A stretch of DNA of 64,000 nt from positions 143,297,954-143,361,953 of the forward strand of contig CP136064.1 in assembly GCA_032622095.1 (NCBI GenBank), in the 5' to 3' direction. Source of the stretch: Siphonodentalium dalli. Lineage: Eukaryota > Mollusca > Scaphopoda > Gadilida > Siphonodentaliidae. The notes beneath the pieces are model-generated. The model saw only the letters and a list, made by a program, of their open reading frames with translations. It was not told the origin of the DNA and did not search any database. Below are positions 1 to 9,771 of this stretch, piece by piece (within the stretch, counting starts at the first letter, position 1; every line of letters starts with the position of its first letter). Position numbers and translations under genes: made by a program.

Positions 1-845
1 AATACGAAAATATACGTTTTTTGTGTAAAATACGGGGAACTATATATTGCGGCATACTAAAGTGAGTTATGAAACCATTTCCGGTAATTTCCCGGGAAGT
101 CCAAACCGAAAGTTGATTTTCTCTTCAAATTTGTGAATTTACGCATTGCATAATGTCCGATCGTTCTCAATGACGACCCATATTTAAGGAAGAGTAATTG
201 GGAACGTGTCAGCACTGGTGGTACCAACGATCGCATGAATGATTTTGTACTTGTAAGTTTGATAAATTTTCGATGACTCATGAAATATTATTCACTAAAA
301 TAGAGCCTTTTACTCGGACAAATAATGTCCAGAGAGTGTCACCACATTACACATTGTTAAATACTTAAAACCTTCTTTAAAAATCTAATAAAAAAGAACT
401 CTCACATCAAATGAAGGAGAAAAAATCTTGACAAACCAAATAGAATTTGTAATCAAGACCGTTGTGGAGTCTGAAATCTAAATGAGAGTCATATAATAAT
501 GTAAGGCATGTAAGGCATGAATTCAAATAACATCCTCTCCCATACCTGGGATTAAGCTCAAGCCAAATTTTATTGAGAGGTTCATAATCTATTCAAACTA
601 CTGACACCGATGTGACCCGAGAAATTTTTCTCAGCAGTTCTGTTTGCGAAGCTGAGAAGTCCGCTATTGGTTAAGCAAACAATCATTCTCATACTGTGTT
701 GTTAATGACTAAGATTTCCAATCAATTGTTTGAGTTATTTTCTCCAAGATATTATTGTCCAGGCGATAATGTAAAATGTCCAGACTTTCCCATCAAGAGA
801 AAACATGGGATTGCAAAACTGGAATTTGTTTTTGATATAGAACCA
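1..845. other. AT-rich DNA left of the DIRS element
   Basis: No coding sequence, RNA gene or clear repeat was recognised here. The open frames are short and low in information. The boundary at about 846 is where sequence complementary to the right end of the DIRS element begins. Confidence 0.5.
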
Positions 846-957
846 CTTACCTTTATGTAACATCTTACTTTACGCAGGTTTAACACGCTCATTTCATACT
901 AGTCTGAACTATAGCATAACACGAGCGATAACTCTTCCCAGAAATATCTCGTTCATT
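846..957. repeat. Left inverted terminal repeat of the DIRS element
   Basis: The reverse complement reads through the same landmarks as the right terminus: a block like ggaagagttatcgctcg, then ctatagttca, then taaacctgcgtaaagtaag, then ttacataaaggtaa. The right copies carry about 15 extra bases before gtgttacataaaggta. Confidence 0.8.
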
Positions 958-1339
958 TAATTTTGCAGTGCCCACCAAGCAGGTTATCGCAATTATGTTG
1001 GACTCTGAGATTTGTCACAATTGTCACCGAACAAAGGCAAAGAGGTGCTCTACAATACTAAAAAGGAAAACAAATACAAAATACCAACTTCTCCAAGAAG
1101 AGTTTTCAACTACAATGGAGAGTTATCGCTCGGAAGTCGGGTGCTCTCATCGAATTGCAAAGTTATGGCCGCCTGGTCATTGACATCTCTGGACCATCGC
1201 AAATGAGGTCACCTATCGGGGACATGAAAATCGCAAATAATTGCCCAGTATCCACACCCATCCAATTTCATCCTCACAATGAGGAAAACCTCACAATGTG
1301 AGTCAAAGACCACCAAGTTTGGATGAAGATTTGCCTGAA

Positions 1340-2078
1340 AATGTGGAAGATGTTGGATCAATTCATATTGATGAACATTGTTCCGTTTTTTCGGAAACCA
1401 TTTTCAATGAACGCTCTAAGAGCAAAACATAGGAAGACATCTTCAGGATGATGCATTAGTGAAACCACACCCAAAGAAATTTGGGGCAGACATTGATGCA
1501 GCCCAGAAACTTGTGCTTTCGCAATCATGGAGATCTGACCATCCATGTTCCCTGACTGCATTTGCTGAGCAATCAGCACTAAAATATCCTCTGTCTGCTG
1601 AAGCTGAGGAGTTTTTAAAAATCTCCATGCTAGACAATCTTGTTTATCGATGTCTTAGCTAGACACATGGCAAGAATGTTAAACCACTCTATTTGGAGAT
1701 CTATCACTTGTAAGCCAACCATACAAGATGATAGAAAATCTGGCCTTTCGGGTGTTTTCGGTAACGAACTGGAATCAGAACAAAACACAAAAAGAGCGAA
1801 ATAAAGCTCTTGATGATTTGTTACCGGCTGCCAAGGCATTAAAAGAGGTTTTTCCTACACATACTGATCATGGACCTTTCATGGCCAAGAAACTGTCCTT
1901 CTCCAAACCAAATACTGCTATTGATTGGAAAAGTTCGCAAAACAGGACAGGTGGCAAAACTTTCAAAAAGTCTACCGTTAACACAAATGTCAACAAAAAG
2001 ACTCAAACTTTTTGGACCCCTCTCAAGAATGTCTATACCGGTGCCAGAAACAAGGGTTATCAAAACAAGAAAAGATGA
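1340..2078 (+). pseudogene. DIRS gag-like ORF remnant
   Basis: Two open pieces in different frames, about 1459-1662 and 1728-2078, form the first coding region after the left terminal repeat. The first encodes a segment ending in LSAEAEEFLKIS. The second is lysine-, asparagine- and threonine-rich with a basic C-terminus (GARNKGYQNKKR), as expected for a nucleic-acid-binding gag tail just upstream of RT. The position in the element and the basic tail support a gag-like role. No specific domain was recognised, and this stretch evolves fast, so the assignment rests mostly on context. Frame changes and stops mark it as broken. Confidence 0.5.
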
Positions 2079-2090
2079 CTCAGTGAGTAT

Positions 2091-3420
2091 ATGCAAACAT
2101 TTTCACCAATCTCTTTGTCCCAGTGTGCAGATCGGGGGGGGGGGGGGAGGAAGTTTCTCCAATTACCTAGCTCAATGGGAAGAAATTACCAACGATGCTT
2201 GGACCCCAGACATAATTCGTCAGGGCTACAAATTGAATTTTCAAACACTACACCCCTTTTCCAAGGTTTAAAAATGACCGTGGTATGTGGCATCCAAAAC
2301 GATGTTCTCAATTTGGAAATCAAAAATATTTTGGCACAATATTTTTGAGAAAGTACCTCCACATCATATCCATTCAGGTTTTACCAGTACACTTTTCCTG
2401 GTTCCAAAGAAAAACCAGGAACTGCGTCCTGTGATAAATCTTCATTCTCTCTACAATTTCATTCGTGATGAACTTTTCAAGATGGACACTTTTCAAAGAC
2501 CATCGAATTAGTAAAACTGCACGACTTAGGATTTACCACAGAAATTCGCCACACATATTTCCACATCAAGATTTGGCCCGATAATAGGAAATATCTGCGT
2601 TTTGTGTCAACACCCAGGCATATTAGTGGAAAGTTTTTTGCTTTAATGCAAAAAGTGCCCTGAGAGTTTACACCAAAAAAATGTGTTGTGTGTAGCAGCT
2701 CATCTCCGTCAGATGGGTATCTATCTACCTGATCATTTTCATAGACGATTAGTTCCTAATGAATCGGAATTACCTCGCTCTACTCAAAGACCAAGAGCTT
2801 TAGTTCGACACTTTGACAAAATTGGGGTTTGCAATAAACTTTGACAATTCAAATCTAGGGGCAAATCTAGGGGCAAAATTTCAGACTCAGGGTCTCGTAT
2901 CGCCATCCGCAGAACGAATACAAGGCCTTCAACTGGCAGCTCAGTCCCTATTAACGTGCACACATACAGCCCGGGATTACCTCCATTTTCTGGGACAAAT
3001 TGCTTCGTATTTGGAGCTCATACCTCTAGCCAGATTGTACATGCAGCCCATTCAGACTCATCTTTCAACAAATTGGTCTCAACGACATCATAAATATGAT
3101 CAGCTTAAACCCATATTCTCCGGAACTCGGTCAACACCTGCAATGGTGATTACAACAATTCTCAGGGTCGATCCTTTCTACTATGCGCCCTTCTGCTATG
3201 ATCACAACAGAAGCCAGCACGAAAGGGTGGGGAGGTCATTTTGCAAATCAGAGTGTTTAAGGTTTTGGTCCTCTACCGATACCTCCCTCCACATCAACAA
3301 TTTGGAGCTGAAACTGTTATTCTGACACTGGAACATTTTATAATCCAGTTACGAAACCAGACAAACTCCCAGCAGTTGGATTTTCAAAACAATCTCGTGA
3401 ACTTGAACAGGCACACAACA
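2091..3420 (+). pseudogene. DIRS reverse transcriptase / RNase H remnant
   Basis: Pieces in successive frames match the RT-RH order of DIRS elements. They are a leader containing QWEEITNDAW (about 2160-2270), the fingers-like LVPKKNQELRPVINLHSL (about 2398-2450), a motif-A region EIRHTYFHIKI (about 2555-2590), a block reading LRQMGIYLP (about 2708), then TKLGFAINFDNSNL (2813 on) and an RNase H-like tail LHINNLELK (about 3290). The motif-A catalytic aspartate position reads Glu and the second acidic position reads His. The expected YLDD box is replaced by non-acidic residues. A 14-G run at 2134-2147 sits near the start and may have caused a frameshift. Not functional as it stands. Confidence 0.75.
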
Positions 3421-3469
3421 TGACCACAGATGCAAATTTAGGTGGTTCTGTAGCTGGTGTACAGAACAA

Positions 3470-4400
3470 GAAATTGATCCTGCTCATGCCTCTTTAATTC
3501 ATTATGCAAATTTTCTGGCTGACCTTTTCACTTCGGGTCTCCAATACAGGACAATAAGTTGCTATCGGTCTATGTTGTCATCCTCCCTTCCTCAAGTCGA
3601 AGGTACTCCAACTGGTCTGATTCCTTCCATCATTAGGATGCTTAAAGGTATGTTCAATTCCAGACCTCTGGTCTGAACATTGGTTCAAAGCTGGGATTTA
3701 ACCAAAGTGTTGGTCCTACAGCAACCACCCTTTGAACCTTTGGCTATTGCTCAACTCAAGTTTATCACTTGGAAAGCAGCCTTTCTGGTGGCAATCACTA
3801 CATTTAGACGATGTAGTGACCTCCAATCATTGCCTCTGGGGCAAAGTACCATGAGAATTCAAGCAAAAGGCACTACCTTCATCAGACAGGGTTAATCCAA
3901 CAGGATATCCCATAAAAACCCTCTTTTGTTTCTACCTAGCTATGACAACAAACCATTATTGAACCCTAAATGTACATTACTCCAATACTTGGAGAAAATT
4001 GCACCATACAGGTCGACTGATGGGGGTAATTCACTTTTTATATCCATGAATGAACCACATATAAAAGCTATTTCTGCTCCAACTATTTCTATATAATGAT
4101 CGTCAAAACCATAAATATGGCATATTCTTCTCCTTCCAACTCGGATTCTACAGCACAGATTACGGGACATTCGACAAGCAGTGTTGGTCCTTCCTGGGCA
4201 CTATTTAATGGTGCTACTCTAACCCTTGTTTTGGACAGTGCAGACTGGAGCCAGTCATCCACAATCATCCATTTCTACATTAAGACATGGAGTTCATGTT
4301 TTGAACTCTTAAGTGAACCACTTTTCTGTGGTTGCTGCATGTATTCTAAGGATTCAAATGTTGTTTGTAATCCAACATTCCGAGGAGAATACCAGTATTG
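3470..4400 (+). pseudogene. DIRS tyrosine recombinase (YR) remnant
   Basis: The N-terminal part, about 3480-3670, encodes a SAM-like segment with HYANFLADLFTSGLQYRTI. The catalytic part continues at 3680-3895 with AAFLVAITTFRRCSDLQSL, which contains the first conserved arginine region, and at 4096-4290 with GHSTSSVGPSWALFNGATL and DWSQSSTIIHFYIK. The nucleophile tyrosine in the FY pair is still present. The arginine expected three residues after the conserved histidine is serine here. Several stops and frame changes separate the pieces. The enzyme normally recombines circular cDNA into the genome; this copy cannot make an intact product. Confidence 0.75.
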
Positions 4401-4569
4401 GATCCTGTGGGACTCAATTGTTTTTAAAGTTGGACACATGTGATAGAACTTTGATGATCCATTTACATTGTACAGTATTGTTGTTGCGAAAGAATAATTG
4501 AACATTCTGAAGAGATGATTCCAACCAAACTTCATCTACCACAATGCCACAAGGGAGCTTTGGGCTCAT

Positions 4570-5035
4570 ATGATATCCAATAGAGTGTTACATAAAGGTA
4601 ACTGGTTATATATCAATAAAATAATTATAGATTTGGACCTCCAAGTCCAATTTTTTTTAGATATATATACTAATCTTCATGTGATCAAGGCCTGCCCACC
4701 TCCCCTTCCTTGAGTGTGTCTCTGTGCTTGATTGGCGCAGAGATGAAATGAATAAGATATTACTGGGAGGAGTTATTGCTCGTATTACACTATAGTTCAA
4801 ACCAGTATGAAAGGAAACGAGTGGGTTAACTAAGAGCTCTTTCCATCAATGTATCACATTATTATAATTAAATGATCAAGGAAATATGGGTTGATACAAA
4901 AATCGGACTTGGCACTGAAAGGGTTAATTAAACCTGTGTAAAGTAAGATGGTATCCAATGGAGTGTTACATAAAGGTAAATATATATATATCTCAAAATA
5001 TTTGGACTTGTGGGTCCAAATCTATAAATTTCATT
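4570..5035. repeat. DIRS right terminal region with internal direct and inverted repeats
   Basis: The segment has two direct copies of a block containing gagtgttacataaaggtaa or a near match (about 4577-4596 and 4961-4980). It also has an inverted pair: tagatttggacc at about 4627 against ggtccaaatcta at about 5021. The body at 4676-4980 is repeated at 7161-7356. This is the place where DIRS elements carry the internal complementary region used to circularise cDNA, but its exact limits could not be fixed. Confidence 0.6.
4830..4927 (-). mobile_element. Short piggyBac-type MITE remnant inside the DIRS terminus
   Basis: About 98 bp interrupt the DIRS terminal repeat and are absent from the paralogous copies at 7290 and 890. 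TTAA occurs at both junctions (4826-4829 and 4928-4931). In reverse complement the right end begins ccctttcagtgcc and continues with tccgatttttgtatcaaccc, which closely matches the left end of the complete element at 18555-18798. The other terminus is not recognisable, so the copy is truncated or internally deleted. Confidence 0.65.
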
Positions 5036-5144
5036 TAAACATGTGTCTCTACTCAACTTCACGTACATGTAAGTCAGCACTGGTTAGTCGATGTTGATTC
5101 ATACTCAGAAGAATCATCTGATAGCTTAGGGGTCATCTCAAAAC

Positions 5145-5340
5145 TAAAATCGGTAAAATGGGCAAAAACACCGATTTTCCCGATTGATAACGCTTTGTGG
5201 AAGTCATTTCTACCGATAAAATACCGATTACAACGTAGAAACCACGTTTTTGAACAACGCGTCGATCGGTGAAATCGGTACCGATTTTTCCGATTACGTC
5301 AATTTGTGACGGTCACAATCGGTACCGAATCTACCGATCA
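5145..5340. repeat. Left subterminal repeat cluster of the Harbinger-like element
   Basis: The word aatcggta and its complement taccgatt, with one-base variants, recur many times in 200 bp. Some copies form a palindrome, aatcggtaccgatt. The same words recur at the right end. Such clusters are typical transposase-binding arrays, but binding is inferred. Confidence 0.6.
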
Positions 5341-6824
5341 GAACGTACGTTTCAAAATAACGTCGCTAATGATCGCAGCGCCTGAGTAGGCCTACTTCGG
5401 TATCGCCGTAGCCTATTGGTCTAGCAACACATGTTTTTTTATGTATATATTATCAAGTTAATACCGGTACCACGAACGACCATTCATTCATTGTCAAATC
5501 TTTAGACTGGTATATGTGATGTAATTGGTATAAATCATCATGAAATGACAGTCACAATGCTATGCCAAATGTGCAGTTTCAATTAATCATAGCCTGATAA
5601 TGAAGTATTTATATAAGCTAATTACGTATTAGGTATTTTTCGTACGACAAAGACACGCCTATTTTAAGTTTGATCGACAGCTGTTGTTTTAACTAATTGT
5701 TGTAGAGCCAACTCACTCACGTTTTAGTTGGGATAAAAAATAGATCCATGCACTGGTGATTTGTAAATAAATCAAATAGAGAAAAGATATCCTTATACCC
5801 AAACTAAAACATAATAAGTGATTCAAAAGAATAAAATGGTCAATTTAAGCGAGTCACCGGAACATTTTTTAAGAAAATGATGGGGTTCTCCGAAAACGGA
5901 TACCTACTCAGTGCGCATGCCAGGTACCACGAATCTGTTTACGTTTTGACAAACACATGCTTTCGAGTGTCAGTATTACAAGATCCCGCACACGTTATGT
6001 GTACATTCTGTTCTGATAGTGTTCTGTTCTTGTAGTCCCTCCTTTGCATGAGGAGCACCCCATATATAATGGGTAACAATAGTGATCTCGTAAAAAAAAA
6101 GTCTACTCCAGTCTGGCCCGGTAGCATGGATGCATAGACTACCTTTGCCCCCCCAACCTCGACGAGAGATCACGATCATCTAGCTATAAACCAAATTAAA
6201 AACCCACCCAGCCTGTCTGGAGACCCATTCGCATGGGAATAGAATGGCAACTTGGATTCATATATGCGATTAATTTGGGGAGATTAACATTAGATCTGTC
6301 GATACATGAAGATTATAGAAACGCCACACACACCAGGATAACGTTTGAATCTGCCGGGTAAACATGAGTGACATGCGATGGGCGGAGATTTACAGGATTC
6401 AGCCAACCACGCAACGAATAGATAAACAGTGAAGAAATATCACAATACATTCTGATACATTGCAGATAAAATACGTTAATATCTTAAACAATTTAGTAAT
6501 AATTGAATGAGTATGCAGATTATGCTAAAATGGTAATTGATATGACAATCAATGATGATTAAAGTGTAACTTGATGAGATGAAAGTGGAGTGAAAATCAT
6601 ACAATTTATCAATTTATGTGCATATGTAAAGTACGGATTCGGAAACGAAAAAAATATTTCCGATGAGAATAATTGTTACTGCCAATTAATCTAATAATAC
6701 ATAATACCTAAAAGAATGCAAATAAACCACTATCTGATTTTTTTTCGATGGAAAATCCACGACCATCTGGGCCCTATGTTGGCCCTATGTTGGCCTATAA
6801 AAAAAATCGAACATAAAACGTCTC

Positions 6825-7115
6825 AATCGATACCGATTTCACCGAGTGTTTTTGCAACTACGGCGTTAACTTTTTCATACATGTACAACAACAAATCGAA
6901 CGTTAAAAGTTTCAATCAATCGGTACTGATTTCACCGATTGACTTACCGACTGCGACGTAATGCGTTCACTCATGGATATTGATCGGTAAAATTGGTACC
7001 GATTTTACCGTTAATGACGCTACTAACGTGATTACGCTGTCAGACTTTACTGATTATTTTCCGATTCAAAAGGCTTGAATACAATCGGTAAATGGCAATC
7101 GGTACCGATTGGAGT
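6825..7115. repeat. Right subterminal repeat cluster of the Harbinger-like element
   Basis: Repeated taccgatt/aatcggta words, including aatcggtaccgatt at about 7098-7111, mirror the left cluster. Between the clusters (about 5341-6824) there is AT-rich sequence with no recognised gene. Confidence 0.6.
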
Positions 7116-7132
7116 TTTGAAATGACCCCTTA

Positions 7133-7510
7133 GGCAATGTTGTCGGAACATGGTCTTACCTTCATGTAATCAAGGCCCACCCACCTCCCCTTTCTTTAGT
7201 GTGTCTCTGCGCTTGATTGGCGCAGAGATGAAATGAACGAGATATTACTGGGAGGAGTTATCGCTTGCTATAGTTCAAACTAATATGAAACGAAACGAGC
7301 AGGTTAACCTGCATAAAGTAAGATGGTAACCAATAGAGTGTTACATAAAGGTAAGTGTACAGGTACATATACATGTATCTAAAAAAAAAAATCATGAAAG
7401 TATGTGCCTCTACTCAACTTCATGAAAGTCAGCACTGGTTAGTCGATATTGATTCGTACTCAGAAGAATCATCAAATAGCTAAGGCAATGTTGTCAGAAC
7501 ATGGTTCAGA
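7133..7510. repeat. Second copy of the DIRS right-terminal unit
   Basis: The block from about 7161 to 7510 repeats 4676-5128 in the same order and orientation: the tcaaggcc...cccacctcccc segment, cttgattggcgcagagatgaaatga, the gggaggagttat block, ttacataaaggtaa, then cagcactggttagtcgat and cagaagaatcatc. With the Harbinger insertion removed, the two copies are adjacent head-to-tail. They may be nested DIRS termini or an unequal-exchange product. Sequence to about 7760 may be further DIRS-derived leader but shows no certain ORF. Confidence 0.65.
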
Positions 7511-7780
7511 AATCACTACTTCAACAAGTCAGTGCAGTGATGTTAATATATGAGTTGTTGATCCCTCAAATCAATCAAATCTAGCTTCAGAGGGGAGTGA
7601 CAGAAAGCAGTTTGAAGCATAAATGGTGCTTGTTACAGATGGTTCCCTCATATTACAGATGATGTGGGTGAGGAATGAACCATGCTATTTAATCCTGTAC
7701 CTCGGCAACAAATCCGAGAATTGATTGAACAAAAGGAAATATTTTCCTGGACATTAATTGCCCTGTTACTGGAGGGGAAT

Positions 7781-7860
7781 GTCAAGTGAAAACAAGACAT
7801 CATGATGCAATGTGATGGTGGTCATATTCTCAGTCAAATGTCAAGTGAAAACAAGACATC
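7781..7860. repeat. Isolated 1.4 units of a 59-bp minisatellite
   Basis: The unit beginning gatgcaatgtgatggtggtc and ending gtgaaaacaagacatcat is the same as in the array at 28377-28641. Finding it 20 kb away suggests a shared dispersed element rather than a local expansion. Confidence 0.7.
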
Positions 7861-7865
7861 AGGAA

Positions 7866-8000
7866 GTCGTTAGCTGAGAGGTAGCATACTGGTCTCTCGT
7901 GCTAGCAGACTCGGTATCGGAACCTGGTCAGGGTCCCTCCCTCTCTTTTTCTGGTATATGTGCATATATGTGTCAATGCACACAAGTCCAGGTTCGTCGA
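7866..8000 (+). repeat. Possible tRNA-derived SINE head
   Basis: Position 7871 on reads tagctgagagg, a good pol III A-box (as in tRNA genes), followed about 45 bp later by a weak B-box-like ggaacctggtcagggtcc. There is no foldable complete tRNA and no clear tail. It could be an old SINE or chance. Confidence 0.3.
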
Positions 8001-8654
8001 TGTAAGGAGTAAAACAAAAACCATAAATCACGTCTCCGGGATATCAATGTCTATCGTATATTCTTCACAAAGAAATTAACACTTGATGATTGGGATCAAT
8101 CTGCATGTTAATAATTCTAGAAATAGGCATTCCTTTAAATCAATGCCCACAATTTGAAGGACCAATAGTACCGGTATAATTGTGTGTCCTGCCGCACGTG
8201 CTGCTTGAGCGGTACTCAGATAATATATTTTATAGTTTATAGAAATCACCACCAAGAGGCACAACCTGAAGGAACTGAGTATAAGACTACCAATTAATAA
8301 AACATTAAACAATGTTATCTGATGCCAACCTGTTTATAAGTTGGTGCCCCCCTGATGTGGCTCTTTGTATTCGATTTCATTGAGTGTGATAACCATATCA
8401 TTGGGTGTCAACCCTTGATGCATGATGTCTCTACAAACATTGCTGTAATTGGCACCAATCTGCTTTTATGCATAGTTAACACACCCAGTTCCCTCAATCC
8501 CCTGTAGTGGTATCTATAGCGGGGATAAGCACGTTTCGCTTGGGGCATATATACACACTTGGACACATTTATTGCTTCTTACCATATGGGCAGGTGTCCA
8601 TTTGTGGTTTTCTATCTCTGTGGAATGAGAATTCCCAGAGGTTTTCTATGACAG

Positions 8655-9188
8655 GTGCTTGTCAGCAGCGAGCTTTCGCCCTTGTACATTGTATATCTGC
8701 GTCATTTTGATTTTGATAGTTTATCGAGCAACATGAAACGAAACGCCTCAACAATGTTGAAGTACTTTAGACCAAAAGTTAGAACAGGAGCAGAAAATGA
8801 TGACAAGCCACCAGAAACTATACAAACGCTCAACTCAGAGTTGGATATTTGGCACATGCTTTGGTCATCTAAAGACACAGTTAAAAATGTGCCACACACC
8901 GCAACCAGGACGTTGGAGAATATGGACGAACAGTTATTTCCAAATGTCGCGCGTGTGTTGCGCATTTTGGTTACAATGCCCATCACATCGTGTGAATGTG
9001 AGAGATCTGTATCCACTTTAAGACGCCTGAAGTCGTATATGAGAGCAACCATGGGAGAGGAACGGCTGAATGGACTTGCTCTTATGCACACGTACCCCAA
9101 TATGGACATATCTTATCCGGACATAATTGACGACTTCGCAAGGAGACATCCTCGTCGTATGTTATTAAAGGACATTGTGCTTGATTAA
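8655..9188 (+). pseudogene. hAT transposase C-terminal fragment (hATC dimerisation domain)
   Basis: A 177-codon ORF ends in a stop at 9188. Residues about 60-155 carry the hAT C-terminal dimerisation signature: LFPNVARVLRILVTMP (94-109), CECERSVSTLRRLKSYMR (113-130) and MGEERLNGLALMH (133-145). The domain mediates transposase multimerisation. The closest family type in memory is the THAP12/ZMYM1-like hAT group. The RNase H-like catalytic core and the BED or THAP zinc finger are missing, so this is only the last part of the protein. The first residues, up to about 25, may not belong to the original gene. Confidence 0.85.
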
Positions 9189-9189
9189 A

Positions 9190-9763
9190 TATAATACAGG
9201 TATTTTTAATTTATATTACATGACAACTAAGTCAAACTCAGATTGATGATAATATTAGTGTCATTTTATTAGTTTCTGTTAAATTCAAGCATGCCATTCC
9301 AGAATTCCAGATAACAAAATGAGAAATTCACACACAAAATTTTATATATTATTATTATTACCTGAAATTGCCGTTGGAAATTCCTGAAATACCTGAGTGG
9401 CCATAGGTTTATGTCCAAAATTAATTTCTTTCCGGGAGAGCATAATTGTAAAAATTGAACTTATTTTATTAAAAATTTATTTGTTACTGATCATTATCCC
9501 AAGGGTATATTAGCTATTTCGCTACCGAAAAAAAACCAGCGAAAATGATCTAAACTGAGTTATAAATACAACAATAGGCCCAGAATTCGATTTCAGTGCA
9601 TCATATTTCTAAAATTTTCCCGGGGGAGGTCCCCCGGAATCCCCCGCCAAATGGAGGGGGACACCCCCTCCCGTACCCTCCCACGCTTGGCCTGCGGCCT
9701 GCGGCTTGACCTTCGGCCAAGATGGTCAGCAGCACTCAGTTCCACCTTCTAGATCCGCCCCTG
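9190..9763. mobile_element. hAT 3' flank and probable right terminus
   Basis: After the transposase stop the sequence is AT-rich, then turns strikingly GC-rich (about 9616-9720, runs of ccccc and ggggg). It ends in agatccgcccctg at 9763; in reverse complement this starts cagggg, like many hAT termini. The next eight bases, tgtatatc (9764-9771), also occur at 8690-8697. No matching left terminal repeat was found, so only the right end is supported. Confidence 0.5.
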
Positions 9764-9771
9764 TGTATATC

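Larger units (their letters stand above)
846..4980 (+). mobile_element. Decayed DIRS-type tyrosine-recombinase retrotransposon
   Basis: The element is bounded by inverted terminal repeats. Positions 846-957 are, in reverse complement, closely similar to 4745-4980 once a small insertion at 4830-4927 is removed. Between them, on the plus strand and broken over all three frames, lie remnants in the order gag-like, reverse transcriptase, RNase H and tyrosine recombinase. Inverted termini plus a YR gene, with no integrase or LTRs, is the family hallmark of DIRS elements. Many frameshifts, stops and lost catalytic residues show it is dead. The absence of an obvious target duplication agrees with recombinase-mediated insertion. 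The clade within the DIRS superfamily was not resolved. Confidence 0.85.
5129..7129. mobile_element. PIF/Harbinger-like non-autonomous element, 2,001 bp
   Basis: Terminal inverted repeats are ggggtcatctcaaaact at 5129 and, in reverse complement, ggggtcatttcaaaact at 7129. They are flanked by TTA at 5126-5128 and 7130-7132. The related unoccupied sequence at about 7478-7500 reads through the insertion point (tagctaaggcaatg), giving an empty site. A TTA target duplication and G-rich termini are characteristic of PIF/Harbinger. Both ends carry clusters of an aatcggta/taccgatt word (5145-5340 and 6825-7115). No transposase or Myb-like ORF was recognised inside, so it appears non-autonomous. Confidence 0.8.
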
